Of a stretch of DNA of 64,000 nucleotides, positions 37,366 to 46,124 are shown piece by piece. This DNA is from Opitutaceae bacterium (GTDB lineage Bacteria; Verrucomicrobiota; Verrucomicrobiia; Opitutales; Opitutaceae), in contig JAEUGY010000066.1 of the NCBI GenBank assembly GCA_016794625.1, positions 60,069-124,068 on the forward strand, written 5' to 3'. The notes beneath the pieces were generated by a model. The model had not been told where the DNA came from, ran no database searches, and worked only from the letters and a program-made list of their open reading frames with translations. Made by a program: the position numbers and the translations under genes. How positions within the stretch are numbered: position 1 is the first letter of the stretch; each line of letters opens with the position of its first letter.

Positions 37366-38178
37366 ATGGATACCGATTACCGTGATCGTTTTGGAGGACT
37401 CGGACGCCTGCTTGGCGAAGCCGCCTGTGCGCGCCTGCATGGCGCGCACGTCGCGGTGGTCGGCCTCGGCGGCGTGGGCTCGTGGACCGTCGAGGCCCTG
37501 GCGCGCAGCGGAGTCGGCCGGCTAACCCTCATTGATCTTGATGACGTGTGCGTGACCAATACCAACCGCCAGCTGCCGGCGCTTTCCGATACCGTCGGCC
37601 GGCCCAAGGTTGAGGTGCTGGCCGAACGCATCCAGAAAATCAATCCCGCCTGCCGGGTCGAGGCCGTGGGCGAGTTTTTCAGCGAAGCCTCGGCAAGCCG
37701 GCTGCTTGCCCCCGCCTATGACTGCGTGGTCGACGCGATTGACGCCATGACCAACAAGGCCCGCCTCATCGCCGAGGCGCGCGCCCGCGGCTTTCCGGTG
37801 GTCACGGTCGGCGGGGCGGGCGGACGCCGGGATGCGACCCGTATCCAGTCAGGGGATTTGGGTGACGCCTTCGGCGACGAACTCCTCCGCCTCGTGCGCA
37901 AGAAGCTGAGGCGTGATCATGGCTATGAACGCGGGCCCGACACCGGCCGGGTCCGGCTGGGCGTCCGCTGCGTCTGGTCCCCGGAACGACCCGTGTATCC
38001 AAGACCGGATGGCACCTGTTCCCTTGAGCCCGTGCCCGGGGCCGGCGGACGCATGGACTGCAGTGCCGGTTTTGGCGCCGGCGTGTGGGTGACCGGCGCC
38101 TTCGGCCTCATCGCCGCGCAGGAGGCGATCCAGCTCGTCCTCGGCGCACCTTTTCACGCAGAGGGAAAAACGGAGTGA
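37366..38178 (+). CDS. tcdA: tRNA threonylcarbamoyladenosine dehydratase TcdA
   Basis: 270 residues of the ThiF/E1-like fold. ATP site VAVVGLGGVGSWTVEALARSG, metal/substrate elements LIDLDDVCVTNTNRQ and GRPKVEVLAERI are intact, and the C-terminal half matches TcdA (CsdL/YgdL). It converts t6A to its cyclic form ct6A at tRNA position 37. It follows the NadR-type kinase by 3 bp. Confidence 0.92.
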   Translation: MDTDYRDRFGGLGRLLGEAACARLHGAHVAVVGLGGVGSWTVEALARSGVGRLTLIDLDDVCVTNTNRQLPALSDTVGRPKVEVLAERIQKINPACRVEAVGEFFSEASASRLLAPAYDCVVDAIDAMTNKARLIAEARARGFPVVTVGGAGGRRDATRIQSGDLGDAFGDELLRLVRKKLRRDHGYERGPDTGRVRLGVRCVWSPERPVYPRPDGTCSLEPVPGAGGRMDCSAGFGAGVWVTGAFGLIAAQEAIQLVLGAPFHAEGKTE

Positions 38179-38400
38179 AGAAACGCGTTCCGCGTTCCTC
38201 TACAGGGATCGGATGTAGCGGAAGCCGGAACGGCTTTCGGGTTTGAGGGATCGAGGTCGTCGATCGACGTCCTTCACGTAGCGGAAGGCGGAACGTCTTT
38301 CGTGTTCGGCAGATCGGTCATCGGGCCACGCAAATCTGCGGGTGATACAGGCCCGCCGGCCGACGGATGAAGAAACGCGTTCCGCGTTCCTCTACGGGGG
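38177..38400. repeat. REP-A palindromes upstream of the RAYT gene
   Basis: Palindromic copies of the REP-A family stand at 38177-38207 (GAAACGCGTTCCGCG type), 38214-38245, 38276-38312 and 38364-38396. The last copy, ATGAAGAAACGCGTTCCGCG, is repeated just after the RAYT stop (39103-39135), so the gene is bracketed by direct copies of the element. Confidence 0.85.
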
Positions 38401-38495
38401 GGCGGGCGGCGGTTTTCCAGACGATTTCGCGGGCTGCGCCAGTCGAAACTGATTTATTGTATCGTAATTGCAATAATAGAGGATTGCCTCGACGC

Positions 38496-39101
38496 ATGTC
38501 CATTCCGCCGCGAACCGCCACAACGACTCTGTCTGGTGCGGAAGAGGCGGGTTGGAAGGGGCGGCTACGTCGCCTCGGAGCTGCGGCGTATTTAGGACGA
38601 ACCGCGGTCCATTGGGTGATGCCGATGGAGGGTCGTGCCAAAGGCTGGTTGAGTGAGCTGCACCATGCTCGTTTTCGCGAAGTCGTCCTGCATGCGGCGA
38701 TCCGCTATGGGGGGGCTTGTCCGGCGTATTGTCTCATGCCGGATCATGGACACCTGTTGCTCTTGGGACTTTCCGGGCACGCGAACCTCAGCGCGACGGC
38801 GACGCTGATTCGAAAGGAATGGAACGCGCTGCTGCAGCCGCTCGGTGTAACGCTGCAACGACAGGCATATGATCATGTCCTGCGACCTTCGGAGCGGAGA
38901 CGATCCGCGTTTCAGGGCGTAGCCCATTACATTTTGGAAAACCCCGTGCGAGCGGGATTATCGGAGCGTCCCGAAAACTGGCCCTACCTGGGCAGTTTGG
39001 TCCCGGGATATCCATCGCTCGATCCCGGCGCCGCCGGATTTTGGAGAAGCTTCTGGCTCGCGATTGACGACCTGACCGCCGATGAAGGCCCGCCGGGCTG
39101 A
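38496..39101 (+). CDS. REP-associated tyrosine transposase (RAYT)
   Basis: 201 residues of the Y1/HUH transposase family. The metal-binding His pair is in CLMPDHGHLLLLG (His84, His86). The typical RAYT tail QRQAYDHVLRPSERR...HYILENPVRAGLSE holds the probable catalytic Tyr145. RAYTs bind and cut REP hairpins and are thought to spread them. The gene is flanked by REP-A copies (38364-38396 and 39103-39135), and REP-A is the most common palindrome in the window, so it is the likely source. The frame is open from 38367, but the first residues are simply the translated REP. Confidence 0.88.
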   Translation: MSIPPRTATTTLSGAEEAGWKGRLRRLGAAAYLGRTAVHWVMPMEGRAKGWLSELHHARFREVVLHAAIRYGGACPAYCLMPDHGHLLLLGLSGHANLSATATLIRKEWNALLQPLGVTLQRQAYDHVLRPSERRRSAFQGVAHYILENPVRAGLSERPENWPYLGSLVPGYPSLDPGAAGFWRSFWLAIDDLTADEGPPG

Positions 39102-39102
39102 C

Positions 39103-39135
39103 GGATGAAGAAACGCGTTCCGCGTTCCTCTACGT
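39103..39135. repeat. REP-A copy directly downstream of RAYT
   Basis: The same GAAGAAACGCGTTCCGCG-type element as at 38364-38396 and in the same orientation, starting right after the RAYT stop. Together they form the ends of a REP-RAYT unit. Confidence 0.85.
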
Positions 39136-39169
39136 CGCTGTCCGCTGATCTTGCGCAGCGCCTGGCGCG

Positions 39170-39790
39170 CTACCTGCGGAGCAGGCTTCTGTCGTAGGTG
39201 TCGTCGGCGTAGTAGAAGCCCTTGCCGCGGTACTGCGAAATCTGGATGGCGGCGGTGAAGCCGCGCGGATCCTCGTGCACCACGGTCATCGAGCCACCGT
39301 AGAAACTGCTGCCGCCCGAGCCCATGCCGACGGTGAAGGAGACCTCGCCGTGCACCTTGGGTTTCAGCGGAGCGGTATCGACCACGCCGTCGCGGCGCGG
39401 GCGCATGGACGACGACGGTACTATGATGGTGGGCAGGGCGACGGTCTTGGAAATGGCTTCGTCGAGGGCCCGCAACTCGGGCTCGTTCAGACGGGACAGA
39501 CCAGCGGCGGTTCGCTGCGTCGGTTTGCGCCGCTGAGTGAACGGCACCGCGAAACCCTTGATGTTGCCCTGACGTGCGAGTTTGACCTCGCGCTCCACCT
39601 GATCGTTCAGGGCGTTGATCTCGTCCGGCGCCAGTTTGGCCAAACCGATGGCGTCACGCTCCACGGTCAGCAACGTGTCCGTAAACGGCAGCGCGCCCGG
39701 CAGCTGGGCGCGTGCGGCACCCCCGACGAGCCAGGCGAGCGCGAGCAGCCAGCCAGCGCGACAAACGAGGGAGCGGCAGAAGGAGGCCAT
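39170..39790 (-). CDS. Secreted protein of unknown function
   Basis: From the ATG at 39790, 206 residues with a signal peptide (SLVCRAGWLLALAWLVGGAARA). The mature part is first charged and helical (LAPDEINALNDQVEREVKLA), then Gly/Ser-rich and beta-like (SFTVGMGSGGSSFYGGSM, ISQYRGKGFYYADD). No family recognised. It would be periplasmic or surface-exposed. Confidence 0.65.
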   Translation of the reverse strand: MASFCRSLVCRAGWLLALAWLVGGAARAQLPGALPFTDTLLTVERDAIGLAKLAPDEINALNDQVEREVKLARQGNIKGFAVPFTQRRKPTQRTAAGLSRLNEPELRALDEAISKTVALPTIIVPSSSMRPRRDGVVDTAPLKPKVHGEVSFTVGMGSGGSSFYGGSMTVVHEDPRGFTAAIQISQYRGKGFYYADDTYDRSLLRR

Positions 39791-39884
39791 GGTGGGTGTG
39801 ACGTCGCGAGGGAACGCCGGTTCCCGACATTCTGCGTACTTGCGCTCCCAGTGCAAGGCCTACCCAGCTCGAGGCGAGACGGAG

Positions 39885-39950
39885 GAAGAAACGCGTTCCG
39901 CGTTCCTCTACAGGGGGTCGGAGGTAGCGGAAGGCGGTACACCTTTCGTG
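39885..39950. repeat. REP-A pair between secreted-protein gene and rlmN
   Basis: A GAAGAAACGCGTTCCGCG-type palindrome (39885-39912) and a GTAGCGGAAGGCGGTACACC-type partner (39921-39950) lie within the short divergent gap upstream of rlmN. Confidence 0.75.
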
Positions 39951-40006
39951 CTCCGCCGCCCGCGCGGGATTGGCAGCGCGGGCTCGACCTGCTTGGGTTG
40001 GGTGTC

Positions 40007-41056
40007 ATGGCACTTTCCGAGGCAACGGTGGACAGCGTCCGGGAGCACCTGCAGGCGACGGGTTTCAAGCCGTCGCATGCGGCTGGGCTTCTGCGTCACT
40101 ACTATCGGGCCGGTGGACGCTTCCATCCGCCGTTTCCTCTGTGGCCCAAGGGGTTGCTGGAGCAGGTCCTGCAGCGGTGGCCGCTGGAGTCTTCCCTCCC
40201 GGCGGCGCGTCAGGTGGCGGAGGATGGTACCGTAAAACTGCTCCGACGCCTGCAGGATGGACGCACGGTCGAGTGTGTGCTGATGCCGGACTATCGCGCC
40301 GATCGGGCGGCCGGGTGCATCTCGTCGCAGGTCGGCTGCGCCATGGCGTGCGATTTTTGTGCGACGACCAAGAGCGGCTTTGAGCGCAACCTGACCTCGG
40401 GTGAGATCGTGGAACAGGCCCTCTCCCTGCGTCGCGAGGCGGCGTCCGGGGGCCGGCGTTTGCACACCCTGGTCTTCATGGGGATGGGGGAGCCGATGTT
40501 GAACCTGGACGCGGTGATGGAAGCGATCCGGCGCCTCGCCGACAATTCCCTGGGCGGCATGGGCTGGCGGCAAATCACCGTTTCCACCGTGGGCATCATT
40601 CCCGGCATGGATCGGCTGGCGGACTCCGGTCTGGGGGTCCATCTGGCGGTGTCGCTGCATGCGTCGGACGATGTCACCCGCGCCCGCATCCTGCCGACCG
40701 GCCGGCGCTACCCGCTGGCGGACATCCTGGCCGCGGCCGACCGTTATCAGGAAAGGACCGGAAGGCCGGTGTCGCTGCAGTACTGCCTGCTGCGCGACGT
40801 CAACGACTCCGAACAGCAGGCCCGCGCCCTCGTGACGCTGCTCGGGACGCGGCGGATGCATGTCAATTTGCTCCGGTACAATCCCACCGGTGTGAGTTTG
40901 CAGGGGCTCTCCTACGAACCCAGCACGCCGGAGGCGGAGGCGCGCTTTGTGGCGGTCTTGCGCGCGGCAGGGGTGGTTGCGCACGGGCGACGTTCGCGCG
41001 GGCCGGACATCGACGCCGCGTGCGGCCAGCTGCGGCGTCGCCTGGCGACGATGTAG
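40007..41056 (+). CDS. rlmN: 23S rRNA (adenine-2503-C2)-methyltransferase RlmN
   Basis: 349 residues from the ATG at 40007. The radical-SAM cluster motif CxxxCxxC is CAMACDFC; the FMGMGEPMLN and STVGIIPGM elements and the late RGPDIDAACGQL (with the second catalytic Cys) are typical of RlmN. It methylates A2503 of 23S rRNA and A37 of some tRNAs. The open frame upstream to 39275 is a shadow of the secreted-protein gene on the other strand. Confidence 0.93.
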   Translation: MALSEATVDSVREHLQATGFKPSHAAGLLRHYYRAGGRFHPPFPLWPKGLLEQVLQRWPLESSLPAARQVAEDGTVKLLRRLQDGRTVECVLMPDYRADRAAGCISSQVGCAMACDFCATTKSGFERNLTSGEIVEQALSLRREAASGGRRLHTLVFMGMGEPMLNLDAVMEAIRRLADNSLGGMGWRQITVSTVGIIPGMDRLADSGLGVHLAVSLHASDDVTRARILPTGRRYPLADILAAADRYQERTGRPVSLQYCLLRDVNDSEQQARALVTLLGTRRMHVNLLRYNPTGVSLQGLSYEPSTPEAEARFVAVLRAAGVVAHGRRSRGPDIDAACGQLRRRLATM

Positions 41057-41380
41057 CGGCAGGGGGGCTCACGCGAGGGCGCGAAGCCGCGAAACGAGGT
41101 CTGGGAGCTACGGCTTCGTGTTGGCGATTCTCAGCAAAGGCACGATCCAGCCAACAAGGCGCCTCCGCCCCCAGACCTCGTTTCGCTCCGCCAACGGTCG
41201 GCAGGGCGTCATCAATGCCCCCGGCCTCAGCGAGGCCAGCTCCAACGGAGGGAGAGCTAAAGGGGTGGACGATCCGTTGGAGGTGGGGTCGCGGACCCCG
41301 CGGGGAGGTGCGTTGCGTGTGAGAAGGGGGCGGAAGGGAAGGCGGGACCGAGGATCCCGTTGCGGCCTCAGCGAGGCCGC
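41057..41380. repeat. Intergenic 16-bp inverted repeat and REP-C palindromes
   Basis: No gene. A perfect 16-bp inverted repeat (CGAAACGAGGTCTGGG at 41090-41105 and its complement at 41170-41185) encloses a 64-base loop. It is followed by REP-C copies at about 41220-41252, 41273-41305 and 41360-41390. Confidence 0.7.
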
Positions 41381-41947
41381 CTACAGCGGCGGGGTGGGGC
41401 GGTGGCCGATGACGCGGGCGGGGTTGCCGGCGACGATGGTGCCGGGCGCCACCGAACGGGTCACGACCGCGCAGGCTCCGACCACCGCACCGGCTCCCAG
41501 GGTCACACCCGGCAGCACGAAGGCCCGGGCGCCGACGAAGACCCCGCGTTCGACGACGATCGGGGCGGTTTGCAGGGGCAGATGGGCCTGGCTGAAGTCG
41601 TGGGTGCCGGTACACAGAAAGGCCTCCTGGGCAATGGTGACCTCCTCGCCCAGATCGATGGGAGCGAGGGAGTAGGCTTGGGCGCCGTCACCCAGGCAGG
41701 CGCGGTCGCGCAGGGTCAGGTGCCAGGGAATATGGATACGTGCGCGCCCGTGCACGAACGGCCGCCCGTGAAGCTTGGCGCCGAAGAGCCGCAGGATGAG
41801 CAGACGCCAGCCGTTGCACGGTTTCGGTGTCCACCGACAGAACACGGCCCAGACGAAGCCCCAAAGCAGCAGCGCCAGCCGATGGCGCAGCGGCCAGGGA
41901 GACGTGTAGGCGTCGGGTTGTTCGTGCGTGGTGACGCGGGCCTTCAT
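41381..41947 (-). CDS. WcaF-type hexapeptide acetyltransferase
   Basis: 188 residues with left-handed beta-helix hexapeptide repeats in the second half (IDLGEEVTIAQEAFLCTG, VVERGVFVGARAFVLPGVTL, GAGAVVGACAVVTRSV) and the family's hydrophobic N-terminus (LALLLWGFVWAVFCRWTPKP). WcaF-like enzymes acetylate sugars in colanic acid and other exopolysaccharides. It lies on the same strand as the neighbouring glycosyltransferase, so both may serve the same polymer. Confidence 0.87.
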   Translation of the reverse strand: MKARVTTHEQPDAYTSPWPLRHRLALLLWGFVWAVFCRWTPKPCNGWRLLILRLFGAKLHGRPFVHGRARIHIPWHLTLRDRACLGDGAQAYSLAPIDLGEEVTIAQEAFLCTGTHDFSQAHLPLQTAPIVVERGVFVGARAFVLPGVTLGAGAVVGACAVVTRSVAPGTIVAGNPARVIGHRPTPPL

Positions 41948-41997
41948 CGCGGCCAGCCTGCAGAAAGGCCGGAAGGTTTCGACGGGAAAAGGGGGAG

Positions 41998-42061
41998 GGG
42001 AACGCTGAACGTCGAACGCGGGGGAATGCTGAACGCCGAACGTTTAATTTTTAACGCTGAA
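41998..42061. repeat. AACGCTG-type period-7 tract
   Basis: A run of GAACGCTGAACGTCGAACGC-type units followed by AATGCTGAACGCCGAACG sits between the acetyltransferase and glycosyltransferase genes. Related sequence is at 28223-28255, 30739-30763, 33197-33220 and 55926-55950. Confidence 0.5.
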
Positions 42062-42079
42062 GTGGTTCAGGGTGCGGCG

Positions 42080-43405
42080 CTACGCGCGCTCGCGCGGGAA
42101 TACCCCGGGCAGCTGGGGGGTGGGCACGGAGGGGCTGAACGATGCACTGGTGCCGTGGCCGGCGAGGGCCATCGCTTCATTGACCCGGGTGGCCACGGTC
42201 TGTTCGTAGCGCAGCCAGGGCGTATCGGCCGCACGGGCACGGGCGGCGCGACTCATGGAACGCAGTCGTTCCGGGTCTTCGCGCAACGTGGCCAGTCGCG
42301 CGGCGATGGCATCGGCGGAACGGATGGGAACGATGAACCCCTCAACTCCCTCCGTCACATGATCCGGACCCGAGGTGTGCGGCGTGGCGATGACAGGCAA
42401 TCCGGCCGAAAGTGCGAGAGGGATTTCCGCGGAGATGGGATCGAAGAGCGCGGGACATACGAGCACATCGTGACGCTGCATCTGCCGGAGGACGTCGGCG
42501 GGCGAGTGCACGGCCACATGCCGGCAGCGCTTCAGCTGCTGATCGAGGGCGCGGCATGACACGGTCGGGCGACGCGAAGCCACCGTGAGTTCGACTGCGC
42601 CCCCGAGGCTGTTGACCGCGTCGAACAGGTAGCGAATGCCTTTGCGCTGGGAGAGGGCGCCCACGTACAGAACACGCAGCTGACCCGATTCTGTCAGCGG
42701 GGTGCGCTCTCCGAGCGTCGTGAGTGAAGTCGAAGGGACGATGCCGTGAGGGATGACCGCCACGCGGGCGCGCATGACTGCGGATTGCTCCAGCGTCCGC
42801 TTGATGAACGTCGTCGGGACAATGACCACCTGCGCCAGACCCAATTCCTTGTCCGACCGCTCGGTCAATGCTTGCGCTTCCGGCCGGGGTCCCAGGGTGG
42901 CGGCCCAATCGGGGTGCGCCTCGGACTCTTCGTCGAACAGACGCTGCCATTCCTTCCAATGCCCCGAGACCTGTTCGTAAATTGCAAGCTGGTTGAGTTC
43001 CCGGGCCGTGCGGAACGAGACCTCGGCCCCATGCTCGAACGCGTAGACCCCGGTGAAGCGCGATTCGCCCAGCCGCCGCGACACATGACGGTCCAAGGCC
43101 TGACTCACTGCATCCAAACTGCACGCGCCATTCATCGGCTGCGTCAAGGTGCCCAAGCCAAGACGACCCGCGAGCACCCGCGAGGCTTCACGCCACGGCT
43201 GACTCCGGATCTTGCGCCGCAGTTCTTCCGGAAACGAGCGACGCTGCAGATCCTGCGACAATCCTGCCGGCAGCCACCGATTGGCCCACGCCGGGATCGG
43301 AAGATTCAATCCCGTCCAGAACTCCCCCAGCAATCCGGCGCGATGCAAACCGAGCGCAGCATGGCGCACGGAGGCATGACCGGTGGGATGAGTGAGCAGA
43401 ATCAT
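42080..43405 (-). CDS. Glycosyltransferase family 4-like protein
   Basis: 441 residues from the ATG at 43405 (MILLTHPTGHASVRHA). GT-B fold: nucleotide-sugar side with LYVGALSQRKGIRYLFDAV and a family-4-like C-terminal signature (ISAEIPLALSAGLPVIATPH, GVEGFIVPIRSADAIAARL). The acceptor-side Rossmann half is less conserved. It probably adds a sugar during exopolysaccharide or glycoprotein synthesis. A weak sigma-54-like element lies 259 bases upstream (43676-43691 on the same strand). Confidence 0.85.
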   Translation of the reverse strand: MILLTHPTGHASVRHAALGLHRAGLLGEFWTGLNLPIPAWANRWLPAGLSQDLQRRSFPEELRRKIRSQPWREASRVLAGRLGLGTLTQPMNGACSLDAVSQALDRHVSRRLGESRFTGVYAFEHGAEVSFRTARELNQLAIYEQVSGHWKEWQRLFDEESEAHPDWAATLGPRPEAQALTERSDKELGLAQVVIVPTTFIKRTLEQSAVMRARVAVIPHGIVPSTSLTTLGERTPLTESGQLRVLYVGALSQRKGIRYLFDAVNSLGGAVELTVASRRPTVSCRALDQQLKRCRHVAVHSPADVLRQMQRHDVLVCPALFDPISAEIPLALSAGLPVIATPHTSGPDHVTEGVEGFIVPIRSADAIAARLATLREDPERLRSMSRAARARAADTPWLRYEQTVATRVNEAMALAGHGTSASFSPSVPTPQLPGVFPRERA

Positions 43406-43675
43406 GAAAAACGGTGAGAACGGGAGCGTGGTTGATGAGTCCCCGGGCTGCGTAAGCAGGCCAAAGGTAGCGGTTAGTATCGGCCCCGGTCCATGGGGCG
43501 GGAGTTGAAAAGAGTATGAAAGGGGTGGGTCGGCATGACCCCCTGGGGGATATCGACCGAGGCACTGGGCTCCGGAAATCCCCCGATAGTCAATAGGGAT
43601 CGTGGTACTGCGTAGTTGCCCTCCTTGACTCTGGGGGAAGTGGCCAATTGTTTTCTGCCACCCTAATCCACACCG

Positions 43676-43691
43676 AGCAATTACCACGCCT
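43676..43691 (-). promoter_or_regulatory. Weak sigma-54-like element upstream of glycosyltransferase
   Basis: AGGCGTGGTAATTGCT keeps the GG-N10-GC spacing and a perfect TTGCT -12 box, but the -24 box differs from TGGCACG at three positions. It points toward the glycosyltransferase. The rest of the gap 43406-43792 shows nothing else that I can name. Confidence 0.25.
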
Positions 43692-43792
43692 TGGGTCCGC
43701 TGTTTTCGAAGTACGGACTGTGATCGTTTGTAGTGCCCTCGGTGAGACCTAGGTTTGAACCACCTGCTTCCGCTCACCTTTTTCCCCATCGT

Positions 43793-45874
43793 ATGGCGCA
43801 AGATCTGAACTGCTTTCCCGCAGCGCTTCAGCTGCATCGCAGCTCAGTGCTTCCGTTTCCAGCACTACGCACGTGGATACAGATGGGCTTGCTCTTTGGG
43901 TGCGTATTTGGTCACGAGCTTGCCGGCGCGACTGTGGCTTTGTCGTGGACTGACAATTCAAATAATGAGGATGGTTTCGTTATTCAGCGACGCACCCTTC
44001 TGGGCGCCTATTCCGATGTGGCCACAGTGAGGGACAATCGTGTACAGTTTTTGGATTCTGGTGTCGACGCTGGTGCCACCTATCTTTATCGTGTAGCGGC
44101 ATTTAACGAGTACGGGCGCTCACTTTTTACTCGGGCAATCAGTACGACGGTTCAGTCGATGACTTCACAGGTTGGGCAACCCGTCATAAGTCCGATTGCC
44201 GATCGAGCCGTAGCGCCGGGACAGGCGATCGGGGTTCTTTCATTGTCACTTTCTCACGCCAATGGTGACGCGGGTAGTCTGAAAGTGGTGGCGACCTCCT
44301 CGAACCAAGCCTTGATTCCCAATGATGGCCTTTTGGTAGGGGGCTCAGGAGCTTCTCGAACCTTGGCGATCAACCCGGTGCCAAATCAAACGGGTTCGAC
44401 CGTGGTCACCGTAGTGGTCAGTAATGACTGGACGAGCACAAGCAGTAGTTTTGTGGTGACGGTCGGATCAGGCTCGGTGCCCGAATTGAATCAGTCGCAG
44501 CAGATGTACTTTGGGTCGATCGGTTCCGGGGCTACCCGGGGCTGGTTCGCACTTGTGGCAAAGACGGATCGTACCGGATGGCTTCTGGCAGATGGCCCCG
44601 AGTTTCCTTCAGGTTGTGTGCAAACGCCTGTCACTTTTGGGGCGTCGGGAGAGTTCTCGTTGGAAATCACTGGCGTCGGCGTCGTTCGTGGCGTGGTTTC
44701 CCGGGGGAACCTAGCCGGGGTCGTGGGCCCAGCTGGAATTCCGATGATTGGGACCCTGGAAGGCACGTCGGGCCCTTGGGCGGCCGCTCAGGGCCTCTAT
44801 TGGGGCGCCGTGGCGGGAACCTATGACGACAAAGCGCTGACTTGCGTGGGATCTTCCGGTCGGACGATTGTGGCGGTGACGCACCGAGGCTTCCTGCGTT
44901 CCTTTGAGGTTAATTTGACTGCCCAAGAGTTCATCACCGTGGGAACTCCAGACGACGTTGAATTTAGGTTTCGGCTTCGGCCAGTCCAGGGGCTGGTCGA
45001 AGGAACTCTAACTTCAACTCGCGGTGTCCAGACTTGGGCGGCGCGGATGGAAGGCCGTCCCACGGTTGAGCGGATCATGAACGTTTCGGTTAGGGGCGTA
45101 TTGGAGACGAGTTCGGACGTCTTGGTGGCGGGGTTTACGGTAGGAGGGAATGGATCCAGACCTTTGATCGTGCGGGCGGTGGGTCCCACGTTGGGACAAT
45201 TTGGTGTCCTCGAAGCTTTGCAGGATCCGAGACTAGAGGTATTCCGGCAAGGAACGGGGGAGCTTCCGTTTGCCGTGAATGACTCCTGGAACGAACAGCT
45301 GCTACCCGCAGCGTTCACGTATGGAGCCTTTCCTCTCGTGGCGGGCAGTGCTGATGCTGCGATTGCCGCGACGCTTCCGTCGGGATCCTACACGGCTCGG
45401 GTCGGTGCGGCGGCGGGAGAAAAGGGACAGGTTCTGGTAGAACTTTACGATGCCGATACGACAGAATCGTTCGCGTCCGCGCGGCTGGCCAACATTTCAT
45501 TACTCACTCGGGTGAAGGATGCTGATGCACGCATTATCGGTGGATTTTCTGTTGTCGGCGACGTACCCAGAAGACTCCTGGTGCGTGCGGTAGGCCCAGA
45601 GCTGGCTGCGTTTGGCGTCGTAGGAACCCTCCAAGATCCGGTACTTGAGTTGTATTCTTCGGATGGCAGTAGGTTGGCGGTAGCGGACAACAGTCCGCCG
45701 GCTACGGGTCTCTTTTCCGAACTGGTTTCTCGAACAGGTGCTTTTGCCCTGAACGCCGTGACGAAGAGCAGCGCCCACCTTGTGTGGTTGGCCCCTGGTG
45801 TCTATACCGCCCATGTCAAGAGCGGCGATGGTTCGCCCGGGGTCGTCCTGTTGGAAATCTACGAGGTGCCGTAG
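43793..45874 (+). CDS. Surface protein with Fn3 domain, one cadherin-like repeat and duplicated C-terminal module
   Basis: 693-694 residues from the ATG at 43793, with a signal region ending near HELAGA. It is a short paralogue of the giant protein at 48283: Fn3-like domain opening with ALSWTDNSNNEDGFVIQRR, one copy of the 100-residue repeat (VISPIADRAVAPGQ...), a beta-sandwich part beginning QQMYFGSIGSG, and two copies of a C-terminal module (MNVSVRGVLETSSDVLVAGF with VRAVGPTLGQFGV; then ANISLLTRVKDADARIIGGF with VRAVGPELAAFGV). It ends in LLEIYEVP. No sorting signal at the C-terminus. Codons are visibly less GC-rich than in neighbours such as rlmN. Adhesion or matrix role inferred. Confidence 0.75.
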   Translation: MAQDLNCFPAALQLHRSSVLPFPALRTWIQMGLLFGCVFGHELAGATVALSWTDNSNNEDGFVIQRRTLLGAYSDVATVRDNRVQFLDSGVDAGATYLYRVAAFNEYGRSLFTRAISTTVQSMTSQVGQPVISPIADRAVAPGQAIGVLSLSLSHANGDAGSLKVVATSSNQALIPNDGLLVGGSGASRTLAINPVPNQTGSTVVTVVVSNDWTSTSSSFVVTVGSGSVPELNQSQQMYFGSIGSGATRGWFALVAKTDRTGWLLADGPEFPSGCVQTPVTFGASGEFSLEITGVGVVRGVVSRGNLAGVVGPAGIPMIGTLEGTSGPWAAAQGLYWGAVAGTYDDKALTCVGSSGRTIVAVTHRGFLRSFEVNLTAQEFITVGTPDDVEFRFRLRPVQGLVEGTLTSTRGVQTWAARMEGRPTVERIMNVSVRGVLETSSDVLVAGFTVGGNGSRPLIVRAVGPTLGQFGVLEALQDPRLEVFRQGTGELPFAVNDSWNEQLLPAAFTYGAFPLVAGSADAAIAATLPSGSYTARVGAAAGEKGQVLVELYDADTTESFASARLANISLLTRVKDADARIIGGFSVVGDVPRRLLVRAVGPELAAFGVVGTLQDPVLELYSSDGSRLAVADNSPPATGLFSELVSRTGAFALNAVTKSSAHLVWLAPGVYTAHVKSGDGSPGVVLLEIYEVP

Positions 45875-45892
45875 GCGCGCTGCGTCCGTCGG

Positions 45893-45968
45893 CGGATGAA
45901 GTAGCGCGTTCCGCGTTCCTTTTTGGGTTCCGAGGCAGCCGAACGCGGAACGCGGAACGCCTTTCGGG
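45893..45968. repeat. REP-A pair between surface protein gene and prsR
   Basis: GAAGTAGCGCGTTCCGCGTT-type and AACGCGGAACGCCTTTCGG-type palindromes fill the start of the 250-bp gap before prsR. No terminator or promoter was recognised in the rest of the gap. Confidence 0.75.
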
Positions 45969-46124
45969 ATTGGCGGGTTTCTTTCTTCCGGTCTCGTGAG
46001 TAATGCTGTTTGAGTGCAACAGCAATTGCGTAGGCGCTTCTTCCCCACGGGGTGGCAGGGATTTTTCTCAATTCTAGACTATTTGCGCCGTTTCACTCGA
46101 ACGTGCCGCTTTGGCGCATCTGAG

